A stretch of DNA of 64,000 nt from positions 13,307,501 through 13,371,500 of the forward strand of contig NC_079881.1 in assembly GCF_029227915.1 (NCBI RefSeq), given 5' to 3'. The stretch's first letter is position 1. Each line of letters starts with the position of its first letter. The notes beneath the pieces were generated by a model, which was given only the letters and a program-made list of their open reading frames with translations, had not been told where the DNA came from and ran no database searches. Made by a program: the position numbers and the translations under genes. Source of the DNA: Hydractinia symbiolongicarpus (lineage: Eukaryota; Cnidaria; Hydrozoa; Anthoathecata; Hydractiniidae). Of this stretch, positions 24,301 through 37,700 are shown one piece after another.

Positions 24301-25885
24301 CGTGTAGGCATTCCAAGGCTGTAATATGGCCATTTACGACCTTATAAAGAGTCTACACGTAAAGCACGTGATTCCACAAGCACAGACAAGTTGCTATCGG
24401 TATATTCCTTTTAATCTTAATGGACTGCGACGTATTAAGTCGCTTTCCTGACCGCCAGGTTTTCAGAACGCTGGTAACTACGTGTGCGGGCATTCCAAGG
24501 CTGTAATATGGCCATTTACGACCTTATAAAGAGTCTACACGTAAAGCACGTGATTCCACAAGCACAGACAAGTTGCTATCGGTATATTCCTTTTAATCTC
24601 AATGAACTGCGACGTATTAAGTCGCTTTCCTGACCGCCAGGCTCTAAAAACGCTGCTAACTGTGTGCACAGGCCTTTAAAGCATGTAATATGGCCATTTA
24701 CAGACTAATAAGGAGACTACACGTAAACCATTTGGTTCCACGAGCCCAGATAAGTAGCCATCGCTCTATTCCTTTCAATTTCAATAGACTTCGATGCATA
24801 AAGTCGTTTTCCTGACCGCCAGGTTCTCAGAACGCTGGTAACTACGTGTGCGGTCATCCCAAGGCTGTAATATGGCCATATACAACCTTATAAAGAGTCT
24901 ACACGTAAAGCACGTGATTCCACAGGCACAGACAAGTTGCTATCGGTTTATTCCTTTTAATCTCAATGGACTGCGACCTGTTAAGTCGCTTTCCTAAGCG
25001 CCAGGCTCTAAAAACAAAGCTAACTGTGTGCACAGGCCGTTAAAACGTGTATTATTGCCATTCACGGACTAATAAGGAGATTACACGTAAACCACTTGGT
25101 TCCACGAGCCCAGACAAGTGGCCATCGCTCTATTCCTTTCAATCTCCATGGAATTCGAAGCATTAAGTCGTTTTCCTGACCGCCAGGTTTTCGGAACCTG
25201 CTAACTACGTGTACAGGCATTCTAAGGCTGTAATATAGCCATTTACGGCCTAATACGGAGTCTACACGAATATCACCTAATTTCAGGTGGCCAGACAAGT
25301 TGCTATCGGTATATTCCTTTTAATCTCAGTGGACTGCGATGTATTAAGTCGTTTTCCTGACAGCCATGTTCTCAGAACGCTGCTAAGTACGTGTACAGGC
25401 ATTCCAAGGCTGTAATATGGCCATTTACGACTTTATAAAGAGTCTTCACGTAAAGCACGTGTTTCCACAAGCACAGACAAGTTGCTATCGGTATATTCCT
25501 TTTAATCTCAATGGACTGCGACGTATTAAGTCGCTTTCCTGAGCGCCAGGTTCTAAAAACGCTGCTAACTGTGTGCACAGGCTTTTAAAGCGTGTAATAT
25601 GGCCTATTATGGACTAATACGGAGACTACACGTGAACCACTTGGTTCCACGAGCCCAGATAAGTGGCCATCGCTCTATTCCTTTCAATTTTAAAGAACTT
25701 CGAAGCATTAAGTCGTCTTCCTGACTGCCAGGTTCTCAGAACGCTGCTAACTACGTGTACAGGCCTTCCAAGGCTGTAATATAGCCATTTACGGCCTAAT
25801 ACGGAGACTACACGTAATTTCACGTGGCCAGACAAGTTGGTATCGGTATTTTCCTTTTAATCTCAATGGACTGCGACGTTATAAG
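21334..25885 (+). repeat. Family A satellite block
   Basis: About 25 family A monomers. It contains the 1,635-bp duplication at 22022-25291 and then, at 25362, enters the second copy of the sequence that opens the window. A rare join at 21615-21720 (ggccattttggggac, aagtcaatgtcctgacc) also occurs in related form near 2110 and 27470. Confidence 0.83.
22022..25291 (+). repeat. 1,635-bp tandem duplication, two copies
   Basis: Copy one spans 22022-23656 and copy two 23657-25291, both opening with cagacaagttgctatcgg. A third start of the same phase at 25292 leads into different sequence. The offset, 1,635, is nine monomers less three bases, and the short losses are visible as acgtgtaggc (about 22665 and 24300) and ggaacctgc (about 23562 and 25190). 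The copies are close but not identical. At 24103 the right half of one monomer carries the tcaacacgtaaatcatg variant instead of the form at 22530. Confidence 0.9.
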
Positions 25886-26466
25886 TCGTTTTCTTGAGCG
25901 CCAGGCTCTATGAACGCTGCTAACGACGTGCACAGTCCTTTAAAGCCTGTAATATGGCTTTTTACGGTCTAGTATGGAGTCTACACGTAAATCACGTGAT
26001 TCCACTAACTCTGACAAGTTCCATTCGGCTGTTCCTTTTAATCTCAATGGTCTACGATGTATTAAGTCGTTTTCTTAAGCGCCAGGCTCTGAGAACGTTC
26101 CTAACTACGTGCACATGTCTTTAAAGCCTGTAATATGGCCTTTTCAGCTAAAATAGAGTCTACACGTAAATCACGTGATTCTACGAACTCCGACAAGTTC
26201 CATTCGGCTGTTCCTTTTAATCTCAATGGTCTACGATGTATTAAGTCGTTTTCTTGAACGCCAGGCTCTATGAACGCTGGTAACTACGTACACAGTCCTT
26301 TGAAACGCATAATAAGTCCTTTTACGGCCTAATAAAGAGACTGCAGGTAAGTCACGTGATTCCACGAGCCCAGAGAAGTTGCCATCGGTCTATTCTTTTC
26401 AATCTCAATGGACTACGATACACTAAGTCGTTTTCCTGTGCGCCAGGCTCTATGAACGCTGCTAAC
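25886..26466 (+). repeat. Family B satellite block 5 (copy of block 1)
   Basis: This is the counterpart of 525-1105 within the 25,361-bp duplication, with the same monomer order and variants. Confidence 0.82.
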
Positions 26467-27840
26467 TACTTGTACAGGCATTTCAAGGCTGTAATATGGC
26501 CATTTACGCCATAATACGAAGTCTACACGTAAAGCACGTGATTCCAAAAGCACAGACAAGTTGCTATCGGTATATTCCTTTTAATCTCAATGAACTGCGA
26601 CGTAATAAGTCGTTTTCCTGAGCGCCAGGCTCTAAAAACGCTGTTAACTGTGTGCACAGGCCTTTAAAGCGTGTAATATGGCCATTTACGGACTAATAAG
26701 GAGACTACACGTGAACCACTTGGTTCCACAAGCACAGACAAGTTGCTATCGGTATATTCCTTTTAATCTTAATGGACTGCGACGTATTAAGTCGCTTTCC
26801 TGAGCGCCAAGCTCTAAAAGCGCTGCTAACTGTGTGCACAGGCCTTTAAAGCGTGTAATATGGCCATTTACGGACTAATAAGAAGACTACACGTGAACCA
26901 CTTGGTTCCACGAGCCCAGATAAGTGGCCATCGCTCTATTCCTTTCAATTTCAATGGACTTCGATGCATTAAATCGTTTTCCTGACAGCCTGGTTCTCAG
27001 AACGCTGCTAATTACGTGTACAGGCATTGCAAGGCTGTAATATGGCCATTTACGGCGTAATACGGAATCTACACGTAAATCACGTAATTTCACATGGCCA
27101 GACAAGTTGGTATCGGTATATTCCTTTTAATCTCAATGGACTTCGAAGCATTAAGTCGTTTTCCTGACCGCCAGGTTCTCGGAACGCTGCTAACTACGTG
27201 TAGGCATTCCAAGGCTGTAATATGGCCATTTACGACCTTATAAAGAGTCTACACGTAAAGCACGTGATTCCACAAGCACAGACAAGTTGCTATCGGTATA
27301 TTCCTTTTAGTATATTCCTCTGAAAACGCTGTTAACTGTGTGCACAGGCCTTTAAAGCGTGTAATATGGCCATTTACGGACTAATAAAGAGACTACACGT
27401 GAATCACGTGGTTCCAGGAGACCAGACAAGTGGCAATCGCTCTATTCCTTTCAATTTCAATGGACTTCAAAGCATTAAGTCAATGTCCTGACCGCCAGTT
27501 TCTCAGAGCGCTGCTAACTACGTGTACAGGCATTTCAAGGCTGTAATATGGCCATTTACGACCTTATAAAGAGTCTACACGTGAACCACTTGGTTCCACG
27601 AGCCCAGATAAGTGGCCATCGCTCTATTCCTTTCAATTTCAATAGACTTCGATGCATTAAATCGTTTTCCTGACCGCCTGGTTCTCAGAACGCTGCTAAC
27701 TACGTGTACAGGCATTGCAAGGCCGTAATATAGCCATTTACGGCCTAATACGGAGACTACACGTAATTTCACGTGGCCAGACAAGTTGGTATCGGTATTT
27801 TCCTTTTAATCTCAATGGACTGCGACGTATTAAGTCGTTT
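26467..27840 (+). repeat. Family A satellite block (copy of 1106-2479)
   Basis: This is the counterpart of the family A stretch at 1106-2479. It carries the same acgtgtaggc loss and the same tatattcct deletion scar near 27300. One substitution in ggttctcagaac separates the copies (27684 against 2323). Confidence 0.83.
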
Positions 27841-30736
27841 TCTTGAGCGCCAGGCTCTATGAACGCTGCTAACGACGTGCACAGTCCTTTAAAGCCTGTA
27901 ATATGGCTTTTTACGGCCAAATATGGAGTCTACACGTAAATCACGTGATTTTCACTAACTCTGACAAGTTCCATTCGGCTGTTCCTTTTAATCTCAATGG
28001 TCTACGATGTATTAAGTCGTTTTCTTAAGCGCCAGGCTCTGAGAACGTTCCTAACTACGTGCACATGTCTTTAAAGCCTGTAATATGGCTTTTTACGGCC
28101 TAATATGGAGTCTACACGTAAATCACGTGATTGCACTAACTCTGACAAGTTCCATTCGGCTGTTCCTTTTAATCTCATTGGTCTACGATACACTAAGTCG
28201 TTTTCCTGTGCGCCAGGCTCTATGAACGCTGCTAGCTACGTGCACAGTCCTTTAAAGCCTGTAATATGGCTTTTTACGGCCTAATATGGAGTCTACACGT
28301 AAATCACGTGATTCCACTAACTCTGACAAGTTCCATTCGGCTGTTCCTTTTAATCTCAATGGTCTACGATGTATTAAGTCGCTTTCTTGAGCGCCAGACT
28401 CTGAAAACGCTCCTAATTACGTGGACAGACCTTTAAACGGTGTAATACGGCCTCTTATTGCCTAATAAGGTGACTACACTTAAGTCAGGGAGTTCCACGA
28501 GCACAGACCGGGGGTCATCGGCCTATTCATTTCAATTTCAATGAACTACGATGTATTAATTCGTTTTCTTGAGCGTCAGGCTGCAAGAACGCGGATGGCC
28601 TTTTACGGCCTGATATGGAGTCTAAATGCTAATAAAGTGATTCCACGAGTACAGACAAGTTCCCATTGGTCTGTTCCTTTCAATCTCAATGGACTACAAT
28701 ATACTAAGTCGTTCTCCTGTGCGCCAGGCTCTATGAACGTTCCTAACTACGTGAACAGGTCTTTAAAGCCTGTAACATGGCCTTTTACGGCCTAACATGG
28801 AGTCTAAACGTAAATAAAGTGATTCCACGAGCACAGACAAGTTCCCATTGGTCTGTTCCTTATAATCTCAATGGACTACGATGTGTTAAGTCGTGTTCCT
28901 GAATGCCAGACTCTAAGAACGCTGCTAACTACGTGCACAGTCCTTTCAAACGCATAATAGGTCCTTTTACGGCCTAATAAAGAGACTGCATGTAAGTCAC
29001 GTGATTCCACGAGCCCAGAGAAGTTGCCATCGGTCTATTCCTTTCAATATCAATGGAGTGCGATGTCTTAAGTCGTTTTCTTGAACGCCAGGCTCTATGA
29101 ACGCTGCTAACTACGTACACAGTCCTTTGAAACGCATAATAGGTCTTTTAACAGCCTAATTTGGAGACTACACGTGAACCACGTGTTTCCACAAGGACAG
29201 AGAAGTTGCCATCTGTCTATTCCTTTCAATCTCAATGGATTACGATGTCTTAAGTCGTTTTCTTGAGCGCCAGGATCTGAGAACGCTGCTAACTACGTGC
29301 ACAGGCCTTTAAAGCCTGTAATATGGCCTTTTTCGGCCTAATATGGAGTCTAAACGTGAATAAAGTGATTCAACGAGCACAGACAAGATCCCATTGGTCT
29401 GTTCCTTTCAATCTCAATGGACTACGATGTCTTAAGTCGTTTTCTTGAACGCCAGGCTCTATGAACGCTGCTGACTGCGTGTACAGGCCTTTAAAGCCTG
29501 TAATATGGCTTTTTACGGCCTAATATGGAGTCTACACGTAAATCACGTGATTTCACTAACTCTGACAAGATCCATTCGGCTGCTCCTTTTAATCTCAATG
29601 GTCTACGATGTATTAAGTCGTTTTCTTGAGCGCCAGGCTCTGAGAACGTTCCTAACTACGTGCACATGTCTTTAAAGCCTGTAATATGGCCTTTACGGCC
29701 TAATTTGGAGTCTACACGTAAATCACGTGATTCCAAGAGCCCAGACAAGTGGGGATCAGTCTGTTCTTTTTAATCTCAACGGACTACGATATAATAAGCC
29801 GTTTTCTTGAGTGCCAGGCTTTGAGAACGTTCCTAATTACGTGGACAGACCTTTAAACCGTGTAATACGGCCTCTTATGGCCTAATAAGGAGACTACACT
29901 TAAGTCAGGGATTTCCACGAGCACAGACAGGAGGTCATCGGCCTATTCCTTTCAATTTCATTGAACAACGATGGATTAATTCGTTTTCTTAAACGTCAGG
30001 CTGCAAGAACGCTGCTAACTTCTTCCACAGGCCTTTAAAGCCTGTAATATGGCCTTTTACGGCCTAACATGGAGTCTTAACGTAAATAAAGTGATTCCAC
30101 GAGGACAGACAAGTTCCCATTGGTCTGTTCCTTTTAATCTCAATGGACTACGATATACTAAGTCGTTTTCCTGTGGGCCAGGCTCTACGAACGCTGCTAA
30201 CTACGTGCACAGTCCTTTAAAGCTTGTAATATGGCCTTGTACGGCATAATATGGAGTCTAAACGTAAATGAAGTGATTCCACGAGCACAGACAAGTTCCC
30301 ATTGGTCTGTTGCTTTCAATCTCAACGGACTACGATGTAATAACTTGTTTTCCTGAACGTCAGACTCTAAGAACGCTGCTAACTACGTGCACAGGCCTTT
30401 AAAGCCTGTAATATGGCCTTTAAGGCCTAATATGAAGTGTAAACGTGAATAAAGTGATTCCACGAGCACAGACAAGTTCCAATTTGTCTGTTCCTTTCAA
30501 TGTCAATGGACTACGATGTCTTAAGTCGTTTTCTCTAAAGCCAGTGTCTAAAAAGATTACCAACTACGTGTACAGGCCTTTAAAGTGTGTAATATGGACA
30601 TTTACGGTTCAATGAGGAGTCTACACGTAAATCACGTGTTTCCACGAGCCCGCACAAGTTGCCATCAGTCTATTCCTGTCAATCTCAATGGACTACGATG
30701 TATTAAGTGGTCTTCTTGACCGCCAGGCTCTAAAAA
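27841..30736 (+). repeat. Family B satellite block 6 (copy of block 2)
   Basis: This is the counterpart of 2480-5375, with the 148-bp monomer at 28545-28692 and the truncated B to A junction near 30740. It is the last family B sequence in the window. Confidence 0.85.
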
Positions 30737-33700
30737 TGCTTGGCCATTTACGGCCTTATAAAGAGTCTACACGTAAAGCACGTGATTCCACAAGCACAGA
30801 CAAGTTGCTAACAGTTTCCTTTTAATCTCTATGGACTGCAACGTATTAAGTCGCTTTCCTGAGCGGCAGGTTCTAAAAACGCGGCTAACTGTCTGTACAG
30901 GCCTTTAAAGCATGTAATATGGCTATTTACGGACTAATAAGGAGACTACAGGTGAATCACTTAGTTCCACGAGCCCATACAAGTGGCCATCGCTCTATTT
31001 CTTTCAATTTCAATGGACGTCCATGCATTAAGTCGTTTTCCTGACCGCCTGGTTCTCAGAACGCTGGTAACTACGTGTACGAGCATTCCAAGGCTGTAAT
31101 ATGGCCATTTACGGCGTAATATGGAGTCTACACGTATATCACGTAATTATATTCCTGACCGCCTGGTTCTCAGAACGCTGGTAACTACGTGTACGAGCAT
31201 TCCAAGGCTGTAATATGGCCATTTACGGGGTAATATGGAGTCTACACGTAATTCACGTAGTTCCAGGAGCCCAGACAAGTAGCCATCGCTCTATTCCTTT
31301 TAATCTCAATGGACTTCGAAGCATTAAGTCGTTTTCCTGACTGCCTGGTTCTCAGAACGCTGCTAACTACGTGTACAGGCATTGCAAGGCTGTAATATGG
31401 CCATTTACGGCATAATACGGAGTCAACACGTAAATCATGTAATTTCACGGGGCCAGACAAGTTGCTATCGGTATCTTCGTTTTAATCTCAATGGACTGCG
31501 ACGTATTAAGTCGCTTTCCTGAGCACCAGGCTCTAAAAACGATGCTAACTGTGTGCACAGGCGTTTAAAGCATGTAGTATGGCCATTTACGGACTAATAA
31601 GGAGACTACACGTAAACCACTTAGTTCCACGAGCCCAGATAAGTAGCTATCGCTCAATTCCTTTCAATTTCAATGGACTTCGATGCATTAAGTCGTTTTC
31701 CTGACCGCCTGGTTCTCAGAACGCTGCTAACTACGTGTACAGGCATTACAAGGCTGTAATATGGCCATTTACGCCGTAATACGGAGTCTACACGTAGTTC
31801 ACGTGGTTCCAGGGGCCCAGACAAGTTGTCATCGCTCTATTCCTTTCAATCTCAATGGGCTTCGAAGCATTAAGTCGTTTTCTTGATCACCAGGTTCTCA
31901 GAACGCTGCTAACTACGTGTACAGGCCTTCCAAGGCTGTAATATAGCCATTTACGGCCTAATACGGAGTCTAGACGTAAATCACGTAATTTCACGTGGCT
32001 GACAAGTTGGTATCGGCATATTCCTTTCAATCTCAATGGACTTCGAAGCATTAAGTCGTTTTCCTGACCGCCAGGTTCTCAGAACGCTGCTAACTACGTG
32101 TACACGCATTCCAAGGCTGTAATATGGCCATTTACGACCTCATAAAGAGTCTACACGTAAAGCACGTGATTCCACAAGCACAGGCAAGTTGCTATCGGAA
32201 TATTCCTTTTAATCTTAATGGAATTCGAAGCATTAAGTCGTTTTCCTGACCGCCTGGTTCTCAGAACGCTGCTAACTACGTGTACAGGCATTGCAAGGCT
32301 GTAATATTGCCATTTACGGCCTTATAAAGAGTCTACACGTAAAGCACGTGATTCCACAAGCACAGACAAGTTGCTATCGGTATATTCGTTTTAATCTCAA
32401 TGGACTGCGACGTATTAAGTCGTTTTCCTGAACGCCAGGCTCTAAAAACGCTGCTAACTGTGTGCACAGGACTTTAGAGCGTGCAATATTGCCATTCACG
32501 GACTATTAAGGAGATTACACGTGAACCACTTGGTTCCACGAGCCCAGACAAGTGGCCATCGCTCTATTCCTTACAATTTCAATGGATTTCGAAGCATTAA
32601 GTCGTTTTCCTGACCGCCAGGTTCCCAGAACGCTGCTAACTACGTGTACAGGCATTCAAAGGCTGTAATATGGCCATTTACGGCGTAATGTGGAGTCTAC
32701 ACGTAATTCACGTGGTTCCAGGAGCCCAGACAAGTAGCCATCGCTCTATTCCTTTTAATCTCAATGGATTTCGAAGCATTAAGTCATTTTCCTGACCGCC
32801 AGGCTCTATAAACGCTGCTAACTACGTGTACAGGCCTTCCAAGGCTGTAATATGGCCATTTACGGCGTAATACGGAGTCTACACGTGAACCACTTGGTTT
32901 CACGAGCCCAGATTAGTAGCCATCGCTCTATTCCTTTCAATTTCAATGGACTTCGATACATTAAGTCGTTTTCCTGACTGCCTGGTTCTCAGAACGCTGG
33001 TAACTACGTGTACGAGCATTCCAAGGCTGTAATATGGCCATTTACGGCGTAATATGGAGTCTACACGTAATTCACGTAGTTCCAGGAGCCCAGACAAGTA
33101 GCCATCGCTCTATTCCTTTTAATCTCAATGGATTTCGAAGCATTAAGTCGTTTTCCTGACTGCCTGGTTCTCAGAACGCTGCTAACTACGTGTACAGGCA
33201 TTGCAAGGCTGTAATATGGCCATTTACGGCATAATACGGAGTCAACACGTAAATCATGTAATTTCACGGGGCCAGACAAGTTGCTATCGGTATATTCGTT
33301 TTAATCTCAATGGACTGCGACGTATTAAGTCGCTTTCCTGAGCGCCAGGCTCTAAAAACGCTGCTAACTGTGTGCACAGGCGTTTAAAGCATGTAATATG
33401 GCCATTTACGGACTAATAAGGAGACTACACGTAAACCACTTGGTTTCACGAGTCCAGATAAGTAGCTATCGCTCAATTCCTTTCAATTTCAATGGACTTC
33501 GATGCATTAAGTCGTTTTCCTGACCGCCTGGTTCTCAGAACGCTGCTAACTGCGTGTACAGGCATTACAAGGCTGTAATATGGCCATTTACGCCGTAATA
33601 CGGAGTCTACACGTAGTTCACGTGGTTCCAGGGGCCCAGACAAGTTGTCATCGCTCTATTCCTTTCAATCTCAATGGGCTTCGAAGCATTAAGTCGTTTT

Positions 33701-34767
33701 CTTGATCACCAGGTTCTCAGAACGCTGCTAACTACGTGTACAGGCCTTCCAAGGCTGTGATATAGCCATTTACGGCCTTATAAAGAGTCTACACGTAAAG
33801 CACGTGATTCCACAAGCACAGACATGTTGCTATCGGTATATTCCTTTTAATCTCAATGGACTGCGACGTATTAAGTCGTTTTCCTGAGCGCCAGGCTCTA
33901 AAAACGCTGCTAACTATGTGCACAGGCCTTTAAAACGTGTAATATGGCCATTTATGGACTAATAAGGAGACTACAGGTGAACCACTTGGTTCCACGAGCC
34001 CAGATAAGTGGCCATCGCTCTATTCCTTCCAATCTCAATGGAATTCGAAGCATTAAGTCGATTTCCTGACTGCCAGGTTCTCAGAACGCTGCTAACTACG
34101 TGTACAGGCATTCCAATGCTGTAATATGGCCATTTACAGCGTAATACGGAGTCTACACGTAATTCACGTGGTTCCAGGTGCCCAGACAAGTTGCCATCGC
34201 TCTATTGATTTCAATCTCAATGGGCTTCGAAGCAGTAAGTCGTTTTCTTGATCGCCAGGTTCTTAGAACGCTGCTAACTACGTGTAAAGGGCTTCCAAGG
34301 CTGTAATATAGCCATTTACGACCTTATAAAGAGTCTACACGTAAAGCACGTGATTCCACAAGCACAGACAAGTTGCTATCGGAATATTCCTTTTAATCTT
34401 AATGGAATTCGAAGCATTAAGTCGTTTTCCTGACCGCCAGGTTCTTAGAACGCTGCTAACTACGTGTACAGGCCTTCCAAGGCTGTATTATTGCCGTTTA
34501 CGGCCTAATACGGAGTCTACACGTAATTCACGTGGTTCCAGGTGCCCAGACAAGTTGCCATCGCTCTATTCCTTTCAATCTCAATGGGCTTCGAAGCATT
34601 AAGTCGTTTTCTTGACCGCCAGGTTCTCAGAACGCTGCTAACTACGTGTACAGGCCTTCCAAGGCTGTAATATTGCCATTTACGGCCTTATAAAGAGTCT
34701 ACACGTAAAGCACGTGATTCCACAAGCACAGACAAGTTGCTATCGGTATATTCGTTTTAATCTCAAT

Positions 34768-37700
34768 GGACTGCGACATATTAAGTCGTTTTCCTGAGCG
34801 CCAGGCTCTACAACTGCTGCTAACTGTGTGCACAGGCCTTTAAAATGTGTAATATGGCCATTTACGGACTAATAAGGAGACTACAGGTGAACCACTTGGT
34901 TCCACGAGCCCATACAAGTAGCCATCGCTCTATTTCTTTCAATTTTTAATGGACGTCCATGCATTAAGTCGTTTTCCTGACCGCCAGGTTCTTACAACGC
35001 TGCTAACTTTGTGTGCAGGCCTTCCAAGGTTGTAATATGACCATTTACGGCGTAATACGGAGTCTACACGTAAATCACGTAATTTCATGTGGCCAGACAA
35101 GTTGGTATCAGTATATTCCTTTTAATCTCAATGGACTTCGAAGCATTAAGTCGTTTTCCTGACCGCCAGTTTCTCAGAACGCTGCTAACTTCGTGTACAG
35201 GCCTTCCAAGGCTGTAATATGGCCATTTACGACCTTATAAAGAGTCTACACGTAAAGCACGTGATTCCACAAGCATAGACAAATTGCTATCGGCATATTC
35301 TTTTTAATCTCAATGGACTGTGACGTATTAAGTCGCTTTCCTGAGAGTTAGGCTCTAAAAACGCTGCTAACTGTGTGCACAGGCCTTTAAAGCGTGTTTT
35401 ATGGCCATTTACGGACAAATAAGGAGACTACACGTGAACCACTTTGTTCCACGAGCCCAGATAAGTGGCCATCGCTCTATTCCTTCGAATCTCAATGGAA
35501 TTCGAAGCATTAAGTCGTTTTCCTGACCGCCAGGTTCTCAGAACGCTGCTAACTACGTGTACAGGCATTCCAAGGCTGTAATATTGCCATTTACGACCTT
35601 ATAAAGAGTCTATACGTAAAGCACGTGATTCCACAAGCACAGACAAGTTGCTATCGGTATATTCCTTTTAATCTCAGTGGACTGCGATGTATTAAGTCGT
35701 TTTCCTGACAGCCATGTTCTCAGAACGCTGCTAAGTACGTGTACAGGCATTCCAGGGCTGTAATATGGCCATTTACGACTTTATAAAGAGTCCTCACGTA
35801 AAGCACGTGTTTCCACAAGCACAGACAAGTTGCTATCGGTATATTCCTTTTAATCTCAATGAACTGCGACGTATTAAGTCGTTTTCCTGAGCGCCAGGCT
35901 CTAAAAACACAGCTAACTGTGTGCACAGGCCGTTAAAACGTGTATTATTGCAATTCACGGACTAATACGGAGTCTAGACGTAAATCACGTAATTTCACGT
36001 GGCTGACAAGTGGCCATCGCTCTATTCCTTTCAATCTCCATGGAATTCGATGCATTAAGTCGTTTTCCTGACTGCCTGGTTCTCAGAACTCTGCTAACTA
36101 CGTGTACAGGCATTGCAAGGCTGTAATATGGCCATTTACGGCATAATACGGAGTCAACACGTAAATCATGTAATTTCACGGGGCCAGACAAGTTGCTATC
36201 GGTATATTCGTTTTAATCTCAATGGACTGCGACGTATTAAGTCGCTTTCCTGAGCGCCAGGCTCTAAAAACGATGCTAACTGTGTGCACAGGCGTTTAAA
36301 GCATGTAGTATGGCCATTTACGGACTAATAAGGAGACTACACGTAAACCACTTAGTTCCACGAGCCCAGATAAGTAGCTATCGCTCAATTCCTTTCAATT
36401 TCAATGGACTTCGATGCATTAAGTCGTTTTCCTGACCGCCTGGTTCTCAGAACGCTGCTAACTACGTGTACAGGCATTACAAGGCTGTAATATGGCCATT
36501 TACGCCGTAATACGGAGTCTACACGTAGTTCACGTGGTTCCAGGGGCCCAGACAAGTTGTCATCGCTCTATTCCTTTCAATCTCAATGGGCTTCGAAGCA
36601 TTAAGTCGTTTTCTTGATCACCAGGTTCTCAGAACGCTGCTAACTACGTGTACAGGCCTTCCAAGGCTGTAATATAGCCATTTACGGCCTAATACGGAGT
36701 CTAGACGTAAATCACGTAATTTCACGTGGCTGACAAGTTGGTATCGGCATATTCCTTTCAATGTCAATAGACTTCGAAGCATTAAGTCGTTTTCCTGACC
36801 GCCAGGTTCTCAGAACGCTGCTAACTACGTGTACACGCATTCCAAGGCTGTAATATGGCCATTTACGACCTCATAAAGAGTCTACACGTAAAGCACGTGA
36901 TTCCACAAGCACAGGCAAGTTGCTATCGGAATATTCCTTTTAATCTTAATGGAATTCGAAGCATTAAGTCGTTTTCCTGACCGCCTGGTTCTCAGAACGC
37001 TGCTAACTACGTGTACAGGCATTGCAAGGCTGTAATATTGCCATTTACGGCCTTATATAGAGTCTACACGTAAAGCACGTGATTCCACAAGCACAGACAA
37101 GTTGCTATCGGTATATTCGTTTTAATCTCAATGGACTGCGACGTATTAAGTCGCTTTCCTGAGCGCCAGGCTCTAAAAACGCGAAAAACTGTCTGTACAG
37201 GCCTTTGAAGCATGTAATATTGCCATTCACGGACTGTTAAGGAGATTACACGTAAACCACTTGGTTCCAAGAGCCCAAATAAGTGGCCATCGCTCTATTC
37301 CTTTCAATTTCAATGGACTTCGATGCATTAAGTCGTTTTCCTGACCGCCTGGTTCTCAGAACGCTGCTAACTACGTGTACAGGCCTCCCAAAGCTGTGAT
37401 ATAGCCATTTACGGCCTAATACGGTGTCTACACGTATATCACGTAATTTCACGCAGCCAGACAAGTTGGTATCAGTATATTCCTTTTAATCTCAATAGAA
37501 TTCAAAGCATTAAGTCGTTTTCCTGACCGCCAGGTTCTTAGAACGCTGCTAACTACGTGTACAGGCCTTCCAAGGCTGTAATATTGCCATTTACGGCATA
37601 ATACGGAGACTACACCTAAATCACGTATTTTCACGCGGCCAGACAAGTTGGTATCGGTATATTCCTTTAAATCTCAATAGACTTCGAAGCATTAAGTCGT

